A stretch of 64,000 nt of DNA from Sphingobacteriales bacterium (GCA_014763615.1 JACXVB010000002.1:124001-188000); one strand, 5' to 3'. Shown: positions 9,588 to 19,364, counted from the stretch's first letter. The notes: generated by a model not told the origin, from the letters alone. Numbers and translations: made by a program.

Positions 9588-9618
9588 TTTTGATTTACAT
9601 TGATAACTTGTAATTTTA
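9588..9618 (+). promoter_or_regulatory. susC promoter
   Basis: A TTG at 9590-9592, an 18-bp gap and TAATTTTA at 9611-9618 fit the Bacteroidota sigma-A pattern TTG-N17-19-TAnnTTTG with one mismatch. The start site would be near 9625, giving a leader of about 49 nt. The rest of the 346-bp gap (9328-9673) is AT-rich and contains the two palindromes described separately. Confidence 0.6.
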
Positions 9619-9673
9619 TCGCAGTATAAGAATCAATTATACCTAACCAATTTTTTAAACAAATAACAATTAC

Positions 9674-12600
9674 ATGGAAAAGAACTACTTCAAAAAGCTA
9701 GGCTTTCTCTTAATGTTTGCCTTACTAAGCGCAAACGTTTTCGCTCAAAAGGGAGGCATTAGTGGAAAAGTTGTTGATGAGAACAATTTGCCATTACCTG
9801 GCGCTTCTGTATCGGTAGAAGGCTCTAGCATCGCAACACAAACTGATGCTGACGGAAAGTACCGTCTAATTAATCTGAATTACGGAAACGTTTCGGTAAC
9901 GGTGAAATTCATCGGTTATGAAAATGCGACCAAAACCATCAATCTATCTTCTGCAACCGCAACTTTAGATTTCAAATTATTACCTTCTTCTAAGAGTTTA
10001 AATGAAGTGGTGGTTATTGGTTACGGTGCGGTTAAAAAATCAGATTTAACCGGTGCAGTAACCAACGTCACTTCTAAAGACTTCGTTCAAGGACAAATTA
10101 CTTCGCCAGATCAATTAATTACTGGTAAAGTGGCAGGTGTTAGAATCACATCTAACAGTGGTGCCCCGGGAGCAGGAAGCACCATTAGAATTAGAGGTGG
10201 AGCTTCACTAAATGCTTCTAATGATCCTTTAATCGTGATTGATGGAGTTCCATTAGATGGTGGTGGCGTAGCGGGTTCTGCTAACGCTTTGTCATTAATC
10301 AACCCTAACGACATTGAGTCTTTCAGTGTTTTAAAAGATGCTTCTGCAACAGCAATATACGGTTCGAGAGGCTCTAACGGAGTAATCATCATTACCACCA
10401 AAAAAGGACAAACTGGCAAACCACAAATTGTTTTCGGTACGCAACTCTCCATGGGTAAGATTGCTAAAAAAGCGAATATTTTATCTCCAGATGAGTTTAT
10501 CAATCTAGTTCAAACGACAACTAGCCCTTTAGCAACTCCACAATTAAAAGCACTTTTAGGTAATGATAAAACTGATTGGCAAAATGTTATTTATCAAGAT
10601 GCTGTTACTTCAGACAATAATTTAAGTATTTCAGGTTCATTAAAAAACCTTCCTTATCGTATTTCAGGAGGCTATTTAGCTCAGAATGGTATTTTAAAAA
10701 CAGATAATCTGAAAAGAAAATCCTTAGCTATTAATCTTAGTCCACAATTATTTAACAAAAGTTTGAAGGTGAATTTAAACTTAAAAGGTTCATCAAGCAA
10801 TTTCCGTTTTGCTGATCAAGGTGCAATTGGAGCCGCAGCAAACTTTGACCCGACCAAACCTGTTATGTCTGGCTCCAATAATTATGGAGGCTATTACCAA
10901 ATATTAGGATCCTCTCCTGCAGACCCATTAACGGGAGTAACAGGATTAAATACTCTAGCTCCGAGAAACCCACTAGGCTTATTAGAACAAAGAGATAATT
11001 CTAGCAAAGTTTTAAGAAGCCTTGGAAGTTTGCAATTAGATTATACTTTCCCTTTCTTAAAGGATTTAAAAGCTAATCTAAATTTAGGTTATGATGTTGC
11101 AAAAGGTACTGGAACCAATATTACCCCTCCGGATGCGGCTACCGCTTACCTACGTTTTGCTGATGCAAATGGCGTTTTTAGAAGTGGCGTTAATAACTAT
11201 TATAAACAAACCAAAAGCAGTAAGGTTGCAGATTTTTACCTAAATTACGTTAAAGACCTAAAGTCTATTAAAAGTAATATCAATCTAACTGCGGGTACGG
11301 CTTATTTAGATTACCTATCTACCAACTATAATTATGCTGATTACAGCTATGATGGTATTTTAAGACCTAATTCAGAGCCTACCTATCCATTAGATAAACC
11401 AGAGAACAGATTACTATCTTATTATGGAAGAGCCATTTACACCTATAATGACAAATACATTTTAACAGGAACAATAAGAGCAGATGGTTCTTCTAGATTA
11501 GCCCCTAATAATCGTTGGGGATATTTTCCATCAGGTGCTTTTGCTTGGAGAATTAGCAGTGAGAAATTCCTATCTAAAGTTAAAGCCATTTCCGACTTAA
11601 AACTGAGATTAGGATATGGGGTTACAGGACAGCAAGATGGTATCAGTAATTACTCATATTACAATGGCTACGCTTTAAGTAATGCAACCGCACAGTACCA
11701 ATTAGGTGACCAATTTTATAACCTTTATCGCCCATCTGCATACAACCCTAACTTAAAATGGGAGCAATCCGCTACTGCGAATATCGGTTTAGATTTTGGC
11801 TTATTTAACAACAGAATTTCGGGTAGTGTTGATTATTACAGTAAAAAAACTACTAACCTATTAAATAATATCACCCAACCAGCAGGTACCAACTTCATTA
11901 ACACTTTTATTGCAAATGTTGGAGAAATGGAAAACCATGGACTTGAATTTTCCGTTAATGCTTTAGCAGTTGATCACAAAGATTTCAAATTAAACTTTGC
12001 CTTCAACACCACATTTAACCAAAATAAAATAACCAAATTAACGAACGTGACTGATCCTAACTACATCGGGGTTCAAATTGGCGGTATTTCCGGAGGTACC
12101 GGTAATACTATACAAATTCACTCTACTGGTTTCTCAAGAGCTTCATATTACGTTTATCAACAAGTATATGACACCAATGGTAAGCCAATTGAAGACGTTT
12201 ATGTGGACAGAAACGGAGATGGAAAAATTACTTCTGCTGATTTGTATAGATATAAAAACCCAGATGCTAAAACCTTATTAGGCTTCAGCTCTAATTTCAC
12301 TTATAAAAAGTGGAATGGAGGTTTTACCATGAGAGGTAGCATTGGAAACTATGTTTACAATAACGTAGCTAGCAGTACCGGAACTTTAAGAAACATGTTT
12401 AATCCACTAGGTTATTTAAATAACGGGTCTAGAGACGTTTTAAACACCAACTTTGAAGGTGCTGGAACTCAATTCTTCTTATCAGACTATTACATCCAGA
12501 ATGCTTCATTCGTAAGAATGGATAACGTTAATGTAGGTTACAGTTTTGGAAAAATAATTAAAGGAACAGGTAATTTGAACGCAAACCTTAGTGTATCTAA

Positions 12601-12715
12601 CGTGTTCGTTATCACTAAATACAAAGGAATTGACCCAGAAATTGAAGGTGGTATTGATAATAATTTTTATCCAAGACCAAGAACATTTAGTCTAGGGTTA
12701 AATCTTTCATTTTAA
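9674..12715 (+). CDS. susC: SusC/RagA-family TonB-dependent outer-membrane transporter
   Basis: 1013 residues. A signal peptide (residues 1-24, ending NVFAQ) is followed by a carboxypeptidase D regulatory-like domain (GKVVDENNLPLPGASVSVEG, about 28-105), the TonB-box region (LNEVVVIGYG), a plug domain with the SusC hallmark DPLIVIDGVPLDG and SATAIYGSRGSNGVI (about 175-240), and a C-terminal barrel ending in LNLSF. It imports oligosaccharides with SusD as lid, energised by TonB. With susD, susE and amylases nearby, starch or maltodextrin is the likely substrate. First gene of susCDE; a LacI-type site lies inside its signal-peptide codons. Confidence 0.95.
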   Translation: MEKNYFKKLGFLLMFALLSANVFAQKGGISGKVVDENNLPLPGASVSVEGSSIATQTDADGKYRLINLNYGNVSVTVKFIGYENATKTINLSSATATLDFKLLPSSKSLNEVVVIGYGAVKKSDLTGAVTNVTSKDFVQGQITSPDQLITGKVAGVRITSNSGAPGAGSTIRIRGGASLNASNDPLIVIDGVPLDGGGVAGSANALSLINPNDIESFSVLKDASATAIYGSRGSNGVIIITTKKGQTGKPQIVFGTQLSMGKIAKKANILSPDEFINLVQTTTSPLATPQLKALLGNDKTDWQNVIYQDAVTSDNNLSISGSLKNLPYRISGGYLAQNGILKTDNLKRKSLAINLSPQLFNKSLKVNLNLKGSSSNFRFADQGAIGAAANFDPTKPVMSGSNNYGGYYQILGSSPADPLTGVTGLNTLAPRNPLGLLEQRDNSSKVLRSLGSLQLDYTFPFLKDLKANLNLGYDVAKGTGTNITPPDAATAYLRFADANGVFRSGVNNYYKQTKSSKVADFYLNYVKDLKSIKSNINLTAGTAYLDYLSTNYNYADYSYDGILRPNSEPTYPLDKPENRLLSYYGRAIYTYNDKYILTGTIRADGSSRLAPNNRWGYFPSGAFAWRISSEKFLSKVKAISDLKLRLGYGVTGQQDGISNYSYYNGYALSNATAQYQLGDQFYNLYRPSAYNPNLKWEQSATANIGLDFGLFNNRISGSVDYYSKKTTNLLNNITQPAGTNFINTFIANVGEMENHGLEFSVNALAVDHKDFKLNFAFNTTFNQNKITKLTNVTDPNYIGVQIGGISGGTGNTIQIHSTGFSRASYYVYQQVYDTNGKPIEDVYVDRNGDGKITSADLYRYKNPDAKTLLGFSSNFTYKKWNGGFTMRGSIGNYVYNNVASSTGTLRNMFNPLGYLNNGSRDVLNTNFEGAGTQFFLSDYYIQNASFVRMDNVNVGYSFGKIIKGTGNLNANLSVSNVFVITKYKGIDPEIEGGIDNNFYPRPRTFSLGLNLSF
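9730..9743. promoter_or_regulatory. Putative LacI-family operator, site 2 (inside susC)
   Basis: CGCAAACGTTTTCG is the exact reverse complement of the inner 14 bp of site 1. It lies 56-70 nt into susC, within the signal-peptide codons for SANVFA, about 110 bp downstream of the predicted start site. A bound repressor could act as a roadblock or loop to site 1, about 365 bp away. A related perfect 10-bp palindrome GAAACGTTTC lies further in at 9885-9894. Confidence 0.5.
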
Positions 12716-12732
12716 TAAAAAATAATTAAGAT

Positions 12733-14319
12733 ATGAAAAAGTATATTTTAAAAACAACGGTTTTACTTACAGCCCTAACCCTTGTTGTTAGCTCTTGTAA
12801 GAATACTTTGGATTTAGCTCCAATGAATGATGTAACCGGAGATGTAGTATATAGTACATTTCAGGGTTATCAAGAATCTTTAGCTAAAGTTTACGGAAGT
12901 TTTGCCTTAACTGGTAATGCAGGTCCTGCTGGAGCTCCAGATGTGGTAGGTTTAGATGAAGGAAGTAATGGCGATTTCTTAAGAACTTTTTGGAAGGCCC
13001 AAGAATTATCAACAGATGAAGCAATAATTTCATGGGGTGATGCTGGAATTCAAGATTTCCATAACATGAATTGGAATTCTTCCAACCCTTTCTTGAAAGG
13101 ATTTTATTATAAAGATCTATATCAAATTACTTTAGCAAATGAATTTTTAAGACAATCTACGGATGCTGAAGTTGCGAAAAGAGGAATCACTGGAGCTGAT
13201 GCGGATGCCATTAAAGCCTACAGAAATGAAGTTCGTTTTATCAGAGCTTTTGATTACTGGGCATTATTGGATTTATACGGTAACGTCCCTTTTACCACAG
13301 AAAACAATCCAATTGGTGGTCCTCTACCCACTCAAATGAGCAAAGCTGATTTATTTAAATACATTGAATCAGAATTAAAAGAAATTGAACCTCTTTTACC
13401 CGCAGTTAAAGATGCTGCTCATTATGGAAGAGCAACTCAATATGCTGCGGATGCTTTATTGGCTAGATTATACTTAAACGCAGAAGTTTATACAGGCACC
13501 GCTAGGTATGCTGATGCCTTAACTTATGCTAAAAAAGTAATTGATTCAGATAAGTTTTCCTTAACTCCAAACTACCGTAATATTGGATTAAATGATAATA
13601 ATACCAGCCCAGAATTCATTTTCACTATCAATTACGATGGCCAAAAAACACAAGGTTACGGAGGTACTACTTTCTTAGCCCATGCTTGTGTTGGGGGTAG
13701 CATGAATGCTGCGAATTATGGTTTAGATGGCGGATGGGCAGGTTTAAGAACCACCAGTGCATTTGTAAATCAGTTTGCAGACCCAAGTGGAAATACAGAC
13801 AAAAGAGCTAATTTCTACAATAGTGGTCAAAATTTAGAGATTAGTAGTGTATCTACTTTTACAGATGGTTATGCCATTCCTAAATTTCAAAACAAGGATA
13901 GTCAAGGTATTTCTGGAATAAATGCAACCTTTGTAAGCGCTGATTTCCCTGTATTTAGATTAGCGGAAATGTATTTAATCTACGCTGAGGCCAATTTAAG
14001 AGGTGGCGGTGGTGATTTAGCTACTGCAATTGGCTATATCAATTTATTACGTGAGAGAGCTTACGGAGATAATTCTGGAAATGTGACCTCTATAAATTTA
14101 GACTTCATCTTGGCAGAAAGATCTCGGGAATTGTATTGGGAAGGACATAGAAGAACAGATTTAATCCGTTTTGCTAAATTTACTTCTGATACTTATTTAT
14201 GGCCTTGGAAAGGTGGTGTGAAAGAAGGAAAAGGTGTAGAAAGTTTTAGAGCTTTATACCCACTTCCATCTGACGATGTGAATGCAAACCCAAATTTAAC
14301 TCAAAATACAGGATATTAA
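12733..14319 (+). CDS. susD: SusD/RagB-family outer-membrane glycan-binding lipoprotein
   Basis: 528 residues with a lipoprotein signal (VVSSC, Cys about residue 22). It has the SusD features: helical TPR-like regions (NEVRFIRAFDYWALLDLYGNVP, read in pieces), the ADALLARLYLNAEVYTG repeat and the C-terminal motif ERSRELYWEGHRRTDLIRF. It binds oligosaccharide at the cell surface and closes over SusC. It starts 17 bp after susC. A strong hairpin without a T-tract separates it from susE. Confidence 0.94.
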   Translation: MKKYILKTTVLLTALTLVVSSCKNTLDLAPMNDVTGDVVYSTFQGYQESLAKVYGSFALTGNAGPAGAPDVVGLDEGSNGDFLRTFWKAQELSTDEAIISWGDAGIQDFHNMNWNSSNPFLKGFYYKDLYQITLANEFLRQSTDAEVAKRGITGADADAIKAYRNEVRFIRAFDYWALLDLYGNVPFTTENNPIGGPLPTQMSKADLFKYIESELKEIEPLLPAVKDAAHYGRATQYAADALLARLYLNAEVYTGTARYADALTYAKKVIDSDKFSLTPNYRNIGLNDNNTSPEFIFTINYDGQKTQGYGGTTFLAHACVGGSMNAANYGLDGGWAGLRTTSAFVNQFADPSGNTDKRANFYNSGQNLEISSVSTFTDGYAIPKFQNKDSQGISGINATFVSADFPVFRLAEMYLIYAEANLRGGGGDLATAIGYINLLRERAYGDNSGNVTSINLDFILAERSRELYWEGHRRTDLIRFAKFTSDTYLWPWKGGVKEGKGVESFRALYPLPSDDVNANPNLTQNTGY

Positions 14320-14326
14320 AAAAACA

Positions 14327-14352
14327 ACTGGCAGCACATTCATGCTGCCAGT
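14327..14352 (+). terminator. Intercistronic hairpin between susD and susE
   Basis: ACTGGCAGCA (14327-14336) and TGCTGCCAGT (14343-14352) form a perfect 10-bp stem with a 6-nt loop. It starts 7 nt after the susD stop. The following bases (ATAATTTA) are not a T-run, so full termination is unlikely. It more probably acts as a partial terminator or as a 3' stabiliser that raises susCD over susE. Confidence 0.6.
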
Positions 14353-14367
14353 ATAATTTAAAAAATC

Positions 14368-15393
14368 ATGAAAAAACTCATTCAATCTTTTATGATGCTT
14401 TCCTTCATCGCACTCGGATTTAGTGCCTGTAAGAAAGACCAAAGCCTAGCAGTGTTAGATCCTGCCAAAATTAGTGCTTCATCACTATCTGCTTCTACAA
14501 ACTCTTTAGTTTTAGAAAAAGCAAATCAAGATCAAAATGCCATTACTTTTACTTATTCAAAAGCCAATTTTGGTTTTGAAGCTGGTGCTACTTATTCTAT
14601 TCAATTTGCGGTTAAAGGGACAAATTTTTCAAGTCCAATAGAAGCACCATTAGATGCTAATGCAACCACACTGAGCTACAAAGTCATAGACTTTAATGCC
14701 TTAATGTTGAAACTGAATTTACCTTTTGATCAAGCGTCTAATGTAGAAGCTAGGGTAAAAGCTTTTCTATCTAGTAAAGTTGATGTAGTTTATTCTACTC
14801 CAGTAGAACTAAGCGTAAAACCTTATCCATTAATTGATTTTATTTACGTTCCAGGCGATTATCAAGGTTGGAATATCTCCGCTGCAGATAGTTTAATGTC
14901 TCCAACTGGAAATGGCATTTATTCCGGGGTGATTGACTTTACGCCAAGTTCTACCTTACAATTTCTTTTAACTCCTAAAAAAGCTTGGGATCACAAGTTT
15001 TCTGATGGCGGAAGTGGAAAACTATTACCCGAAGGACCAAATAACCTACAAGCTCCAACTGCAGATCCATACAAAATTACCGCTGATTTAAACAACTTAA
15101 CCATTGCTTTTGAAAAATACTCATTTGGTATTATTGGAGATGCTACCCCTACTGGATGGGGTTCAGATACCAATATGAACTACAACAACGGTACTAGAAC
15201 ATGGAGTATCACTTTAAACCTAATTGGAGGAAAGGATATTAAATTTAGATTAAACGACGATTGGGGAACCAATTATGGGGGGTCTAATGGGACTATTTCG
15301 TTAAATGGAGCTAACATTACTATTCCTAGTGATGGAACTTATAAGGTTTCATTCAGTGAAGTGGATATGACTTATTCGGTTGTAAAACAATAA
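14368..15393 (+). CDS. susE: SusE/SusF-type surface starch-binding lipoprotein
   Basis: 341 residues with a lipoprotein signal (LGFSAC, Cys about residue 21). The N-terminal part (about 30-145) fits the SusE-type Ig-like domain. Two starch-binding-like modules follow, one with IYVPGDYQGWN and ADSLMSPTGNGIYSG (about 155-240) and one with FGIIGDATPTGW and KFRLNDDWGTNYGG (about 250-341). Such proteins hold starch at the cell surface and have no enzyme activity. Third gene of the sus unit, followed by a strong terminator. Confidence 0.87.
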   Translation: MKKLIQSFMMLSFIALGFSACKKDQSLAVLDPAKISASSLSASTNSLVLEKANQDQNAITFTYSKANFGFEAGATYSIQFAVKGTNFSSPIEAPLDANATTLSYKVIDFNALMLKLNLPFDQASNVEARVKAFLSSKVDVVYSTPVELSVKPYPLIDFIYVPGDYQGWNISAADSLMSPTGNGIYSGVIDFTPSSTLQFLLTPKKAWDHKFSDGGSGKLLPEGPNNLQAPTADPYKITADLNNLTIAFEKYSFGIIGDATPTGWGSDTNMNYNNGTRTWSITLNLIGGKDIKFRLNDDWGTNYGGSNGTISLNGANITIPSDGTYKVSFSEVDMTYSVVKQ

Positions 15394-15417
15394 GCAAAAG
15401 AAAAATCTCTTATATTT

Positions 15418-15447
15418 AAAGCCTGCTAATTCAGCAGGCTTTTTTTA
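15418..15447 (+). terminator. Intrinsic terminator of susCDE
   Basis: AGCCTGCT (15420-15427) and AGCAGGCT (15433-15440) form a perfect 8-bp stem with a 5-nt loop, extended by A-T pairs and followed by seven T's. It ends the sus unit 25 bp after the susE stop. Confidence 0.88.
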
Positions 15448-15464
15448 TGGCTTAAGAAAAAACA

Positions 15465-15483
15465 TAGTGTACTTTGTACAATA
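15465..15483. promoter_or_regulatory. GTGTA-N5-TACAA palindrome, site B (BadF kinase)
   Basis: TAGTGTA-CTTTG-TACAATA is an inverted repeat with one mismatched pair and the same 5-bp spacing as sites A and C. It lies about 40 bp upstream of the BadF-type kinase gene, directly after the sus terminator, where a promoter is expected. Confidence 0.5.
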
Positions 15484-15522
15484 AGAAGAATTTACTACTT
15501 TTAACAACCAAATTATAAAATC

Positions 15523-16380
15523 ATGATCTTAATTGCAGACGGAGGTTCTACCAAAACAAGTTGGTGTTTAATTGATGAAAACGCCAAAAAAGTCCTTTTC
15601 AACACAGAAGGATACAATCCTTATTTTTCAGATACTGAATATATTATTGCTTCTATGAAGAAAAATATGCCTTCAGATTTACCAATAGGAAAAATAAAAG
15701 AGGTTTATTATTACGGAGCAGGAGTTCATAGTGATGAAAAAGCGAGCATTGTGAGCAAAGCCATGGAAGCTATTTTTACCGCCGCAGAAATTAAGATTGG
15801 TCATGATTTATTAGCCGCTGCTCGAGCTTTATTAGGCGATCAAAGAGGTTTTGCAGCCATTTTAGGTACGGGCACCAATACTTGTATCTATGATGGAGAA
15901 TACATTGAATTTAACATCGATTCTTTGGCCTATATTTTAGGCGATGAAGGCAGTGGATGCTACATTGGTAAAAAATTATTAGGAGATTATATTAGAGGTT
16001 ACATGCCAAAAAACGTAAGGGATAATTTTTGGGAAACTTTTAAATTATCTCCAGAGGATGTTTTAAATGCAGTTTATACAAAACCACTGCCCAATCGCTT
16101 TTGTGCAAGTTTCAGTAAATTTGTTTATGATATCACCCTGAATATTGAATATTCAAGAAGTCTGGTAAAAACTTCTTTTGAGGATTTTTTCAAAAATATA
16201 GTAAGTCATTATCCAAACTATCAAGACTATGAATTTAACTGCATTGGCTCTGTAGCCTATAATTTCAGGAATGTTTTAGAAGAAGTAGCTGTGGAACATG
16301 GAATGAAAGTGGGTAAAATCATCCGCTCTCCGATAGATCATTTGGTAGATTACCATATTAAACACAGTAAAGTATTTTAA
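15523..16380 (+). CDS. BadF/BadG/BcrA/BcrD-type ASKHA sugar kinase (GlcNAc-kinase-like)
   Basis: 285 residues with the ASKHA ATPase motifs: phosphate-1 loop IADGGSTKTSWCLID at the N-terminus, GHDLLAAARAL near residue 104, phosphate-2 loop AILGTGTNT near residue 120 and GDEGSGCYIGKKLL near residue 147. Relatives phosphorylate N-acetylglucosamine or glucosamine. It has an intact nucleotide site, unlike its paralogue at 21175-22026. It stands alone between two terminators. Its place between sus genes and an amylase suggests a hexose or amino-sugar kinase; the substrate is inferred. Confidence 0.82.
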   Translation: MILIADGGSTKTSWCLIDENAKKVLFNTEGYNPYFSDTEYIIASMKKNMPSDLPIGKIKEVYYYGAGVHSDEKASIVSKAMEAIFTAAEIKIGHDLLAAARALLGDQRGFAAILGTGTNTCIYDGEYIEFNIDSLAYILGDEGSGCYIGKKLLGDYIRGYMPKNVRDNFWETFKLSPEDVLNAVYTKPLPNRFCASFSKFVYDITLNIEYSRSLVKTSFEDFFKNIVSHYPNYQDYEFNCIGSVAYNFRNVLEEVAVEHGMKVGKIIRSPIDHLVDYHIKHSKVF

Positions 16381-16400
16381 ATAAATCATCATCTTGATGA

Positions 16401-16437
16401 AAAAATCCCGTTAAAAGCCTTTCTAACGGGATTTTTT
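16401..16437. terminator. Bidirectional terminator (kinase / amylase)
   Basis: AAAATCCCGTTA and TAACGGGATTTT pair around a 10-nt loop, with T's after the right arm and A's before the left arm. It can end both the plus-strand kinase gene and the minus-strand amylase gene, whose stop is at 16457. Confidence 0.85.
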
Positions 16438-16456
16438 ATTATTAAATTACCTCAAA

Positions 16457-19303
16457 TTATTTATAAACAACCACTTTAATAGTTTTTTGGCTATTGCCGA
16501 TTTTTAATAGCGCAAAATATAAACCTTCTAAAATAGAACTTGGTTTGGTATCCCACGAAATCTGATGTTCTCCGGGTGCTTGCTGGGCGTTTACTAAATT
16601 TGCCACTTCCCTACCCTCCAAATCATAAACTTTTAGTGAAACCTTTTCAGGAGATTTTAGATTGAAACTAAAAGTAGTTTGATCAACTGCTGGGTTTGGA
16701 TAGTTAAAGAAATAAGTTCCATCTTTTGCTACTTCTTTAACCGCTGTAGTAGTTCCCGGTGCATTTAAATTTCTAGAGGTTAAAACATGAAATTCTCCCG
16801 GAGCTAAAGAAAAATTATAGGTTGCGCCAGTTACGTTAATGCTGTCATTTTTTAAGTAGCCATACCACTTACCTGTATTTGGGAAAGAAATGGTAGCGTT
16901 TTGATTTTGTATATCAAAATTTCCAACCACCACTACTTTTAAAGCAGCATCATTTAGAGAAATGGTTTTCACTGCTCCTGTTAAATTATAAGTAAAATCT
17001 GTGGTTTCAAAAACTGGCTGACTAATCCTCAATCGGATCAATTTGCTATAAGTATCAAACAAAGCTTTTCTATCCGCATCGCTCATATATTCCCAACGAG
17101 GAGGTTTAGCCGTTAAACGGTCATTAGCGGTTCCTGATGGATAGTTGATGCTTAAATCATAACCTCTCTCTCCAAATTGCCAAATCATTTTTGGACCAGG
17201 AATGGTGAAAAAAAGTGCTGCCGCCAATTGCTCTCGCTGTAAAGCAGTAGGCAAATTCTTGATGTTATAAGTTCCGTTGGAGTTACCGAAATTCAGGTTT
17301 TTATACATTAATCTTTCCTCATCATGGCTTTCCATATAAGTTACCAAATTAGGATCGGTCCATCCCCTATTTTTATAAACCCCTGAAGAAATATCAGAAG
17401 TAGAAACATAACCCATGGTAGCTTCATTGTAATTGTAATTCATGTTTCCCCAAAGCATCATGCCATCAACAGATAGCTCCTTCTCCTCAGAATTATCGGC
17501 AAAATGTTCTAAAATTGCATAAAAAGAAGGGTCTTGAGCCGTCAGTGCTGCGTAATAGTCTTTCCAAATAGCAATTCTTGAAGCATCGTAAGCACCCCAA
17601 TTCGCCACATTATCTCCTGAATTTTTTTGGGTGAAACCTTTAGATAAATCAAACCTAAATCCATCTACCTTGAACTGCGATTGCCAATATTTGAAAACAT
17701 TTTTAGTGTAATATTGAGTAGCAGCAGATTCATGATTAAAATCATAACCTACATTAAAAGGATGCGTAGCCACAGGGTTAAACCACGGACTATTGGCTGC
17801 CGGCCTATTATTGGTAGCATCCCAATACATCTGCACCATTGGGTTTTGCCCAAAAGCATGATTTAAAACCATATCCAAAATCACCGCTATCCCGTTGGCA
17901 TGGCAGGTATCAATAAACTCTTTCAGTTTATTTTCAGTTCCATAATATTTATCTGCTGCCAAATGAAAAGAAACATTATAACCCCAACTGTCGTTTCCTT
18001 CAAATTCGGTTACGGGCATCAGCTCAATGGCATTGACACCTAAATTCTTGATATAGCTTAAAGTGTCTATTAAGGTTTGATAGTTATGTGTACCTACAAA
18101 ATCTCTTATCAACAATTCATACACCACCAAATCGGTTTTTTTTGGTCTTTGGAAATTTGTCACCTTCCAATTATATGGAGTTTCTTGCGGCGTAAATGAA
18201 GTCACTATCCCTGTGGTTTTTCCTGTTGGATAAGCTTTTAAATTTGGATAAGTAGAGGAATCAATATATTGATCATTTGAAGGGTCGAGCACTTTATGCG
18301 AATAAGGATCGGCAACTTTTAAAGTTCCATCAATTAAATATTGATAAGCATATTCTGTATTCGGATCAAGACCATCAATTTGTACCCACCAATTATTTCC
18401 ATCAGGAGTTTTCTTCATGAAACTGCTAGTGCCGCCCTGCCAATTGTTAAAATCGCCAATAACATACACATTATTTTTCCCAGGAGCATACAAATTGAAA
18501 ATTGCAGAAGTTCCATTATTAATGATATTCACCCCATCAGTTACACCTGCAGGCAGTGCCGCCACTTGCACTGTACTATTCACCAAAAAGTTGAATGAAC
18601 TTTCTACCGTAGCACTACCATCATTAGCGCTCACTTTCACTTCCTGCAAACCCGATGTACTGATAGCTGCATTGCCGGATAAAGTACTGACACTATTGCC
18701 CGATGCAAAAGAATTACTATTTAAACTCAATGTAATGGCGGCAGGTTTTGAAGTAATTACCGTTACAGGCAGTTGATCTCCTACAGCTTTCGAAATCGTT
18801 TCCGTAACTGGAGTAAAAGTAGGTTGCATGGCTGGGCTAGTAAAACGAACGGCGAAAGCACCAGCATCATAAATCGGCATATAAATGTCGCTGGCATCTG
18901 TATTTCTTCCTGCTTTAGAACCATCTGCATTTCTAAAAACCATAGAAATTTTCAAAATCTTCTCGCCGCTAGGCACCCCATAAAATGTTCTAGGGTTACT
19001 CACTGTCCACTGATACTTGTTATTGCCTAAAGCGGTCATTTTGATATCAGCAAAGGTGGTTGCCCAAGGATGTTTTACATATTTCCAATCGGATGAACTG
19101 GTGCTTTTATCGGTTATTACACCGGTATGAATATAGATATCACAATTGCAATCCTTCATTCCGGCATTACCTTTTGTAGCATCAAAAGTGAGGGTAATAT
19201 TTTCTTGATCGGTAGGGAAACTAGGACTAAAATCTAAGAGTTGAGCTTGTGCAAAGAAAATACATCCCAAGCTGAACAGAACTGATAAAATAATTTTTTT
19301 CAT
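16457..19303 (-). CDS. Secreted GH13 alpha-amylase with T9SS C-terminal sorting domain
   Basis: I take the start at 19303 (MKKIILSVLFSLGCIFFAQA, a clean signal peptide; 948 residues). The open frame runs 56 codons further but would overlap the Nudix gene and has no secretion signal. Domains: N-terminal E-set/Ig-like modules (about 25-310), a CBM48-like domain (NVYVIGDFNNWQGG), a GH13 catalytic barrel with ILDMVLNHAFG, GFRFDLSKG (nucleophile Asp), ILEHF (acid/base Glu) and MESHDEERL, then a type IX secretion tail in the last 85 residues (YFNYPNPA-like start, KVYDLEGREV, ending IKVVVYK). It should be exported to the surface and cut starch. Monocistronic. Confidence 0.92.
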   Translation of the reverse strand: MKKIILSVLFSLGCIFFAQAQLLDFSPSFPTDQENITLTFDATKGNAGMKDCNCDIYIHTGVITDKSTSSSDWKYVKHPWATTFADIKMTALGNNKYQWTVSNPRTFYGVPSGEKILKISMVFRNADGSKAGRNTDASDIYMPIYDAGAFAVRFTSPAMQPTFTPVTETISKAVGDQLPVTVITSKPAAITLSLNSNSFASGNSVSTLSGNAAISTSGLQEVKVSANDGSATVESSFNFLVNSTVQVAALPAGVTDGVNIINNGTSAIFNLYAPGKNNVYVIGDFNNWQGGTSSFMKKTPDGNNWWVQIDGLDPNTEYAYQYLIDGTLKVADPYSHKVLDPSNDQYIDSSTYPNLKAYPTGKTTGIVTSFTPQETPYNWKVTNFQRPKKTDLVVYELLIRDFVGTHNYQTLIDTLSYIKNLGVNAIELMPVTEFEGNDSWGYNVSFHLAADKYYGTENKLKEFIDTCHANGIAVILDMVLNHAFGQNPMVQMYWDATNNRPAANSPWFNPVATHPFNVGYDFNHESAATQYYTKNVFKYWQSQFKVDGFRFDLSKGFTQKNSGDNVANWGAYDASRIAIWKDYYAALTAQDPSFYAILEHFADNSEEKELSVDGMMLWGNMNYNYNEATMGYVSTSDISSGVYKNRGWTDPNLVTYMESHDEERLMYKNLNFGNSNGTYNIKNLPTALQREQLAAALFFTIPGPKMIWQFGERGYDLSINYPSGTANDRLTAKPPRWEYMSDADRKALFDTYSKLIRLRISQPVFETTDFTYNLTGAVKTISLNDAALKVVVVGNFDIQNQNATISFPNTGKWYGYLKNDSINVTGATYNFSLAPGEFHVLTSRNLNAPGTTTAVKEVAKDGTYFFNYPNPAVDQTTFSFNLKSPEKVSLKVYDLEGREVANLVNAQQAPGEHQISWDTKPSSILEGLYFALLKIGNSQKTIKVVVYK

Positions 19304-19364
19304 TTGCTTATAAATGGTTCTTGTAAAGATAAGCAAAACGACTAAAAAAGAAAGATTTTTGGAA

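Noticed and set aside
9885-9894. GAAACGTTTC inside susC as a fourth LacI-type site
   Set aside because: The palindrome is perfect but shorter and its flanks differ from the other sites; it is listed only as a note under site 2.
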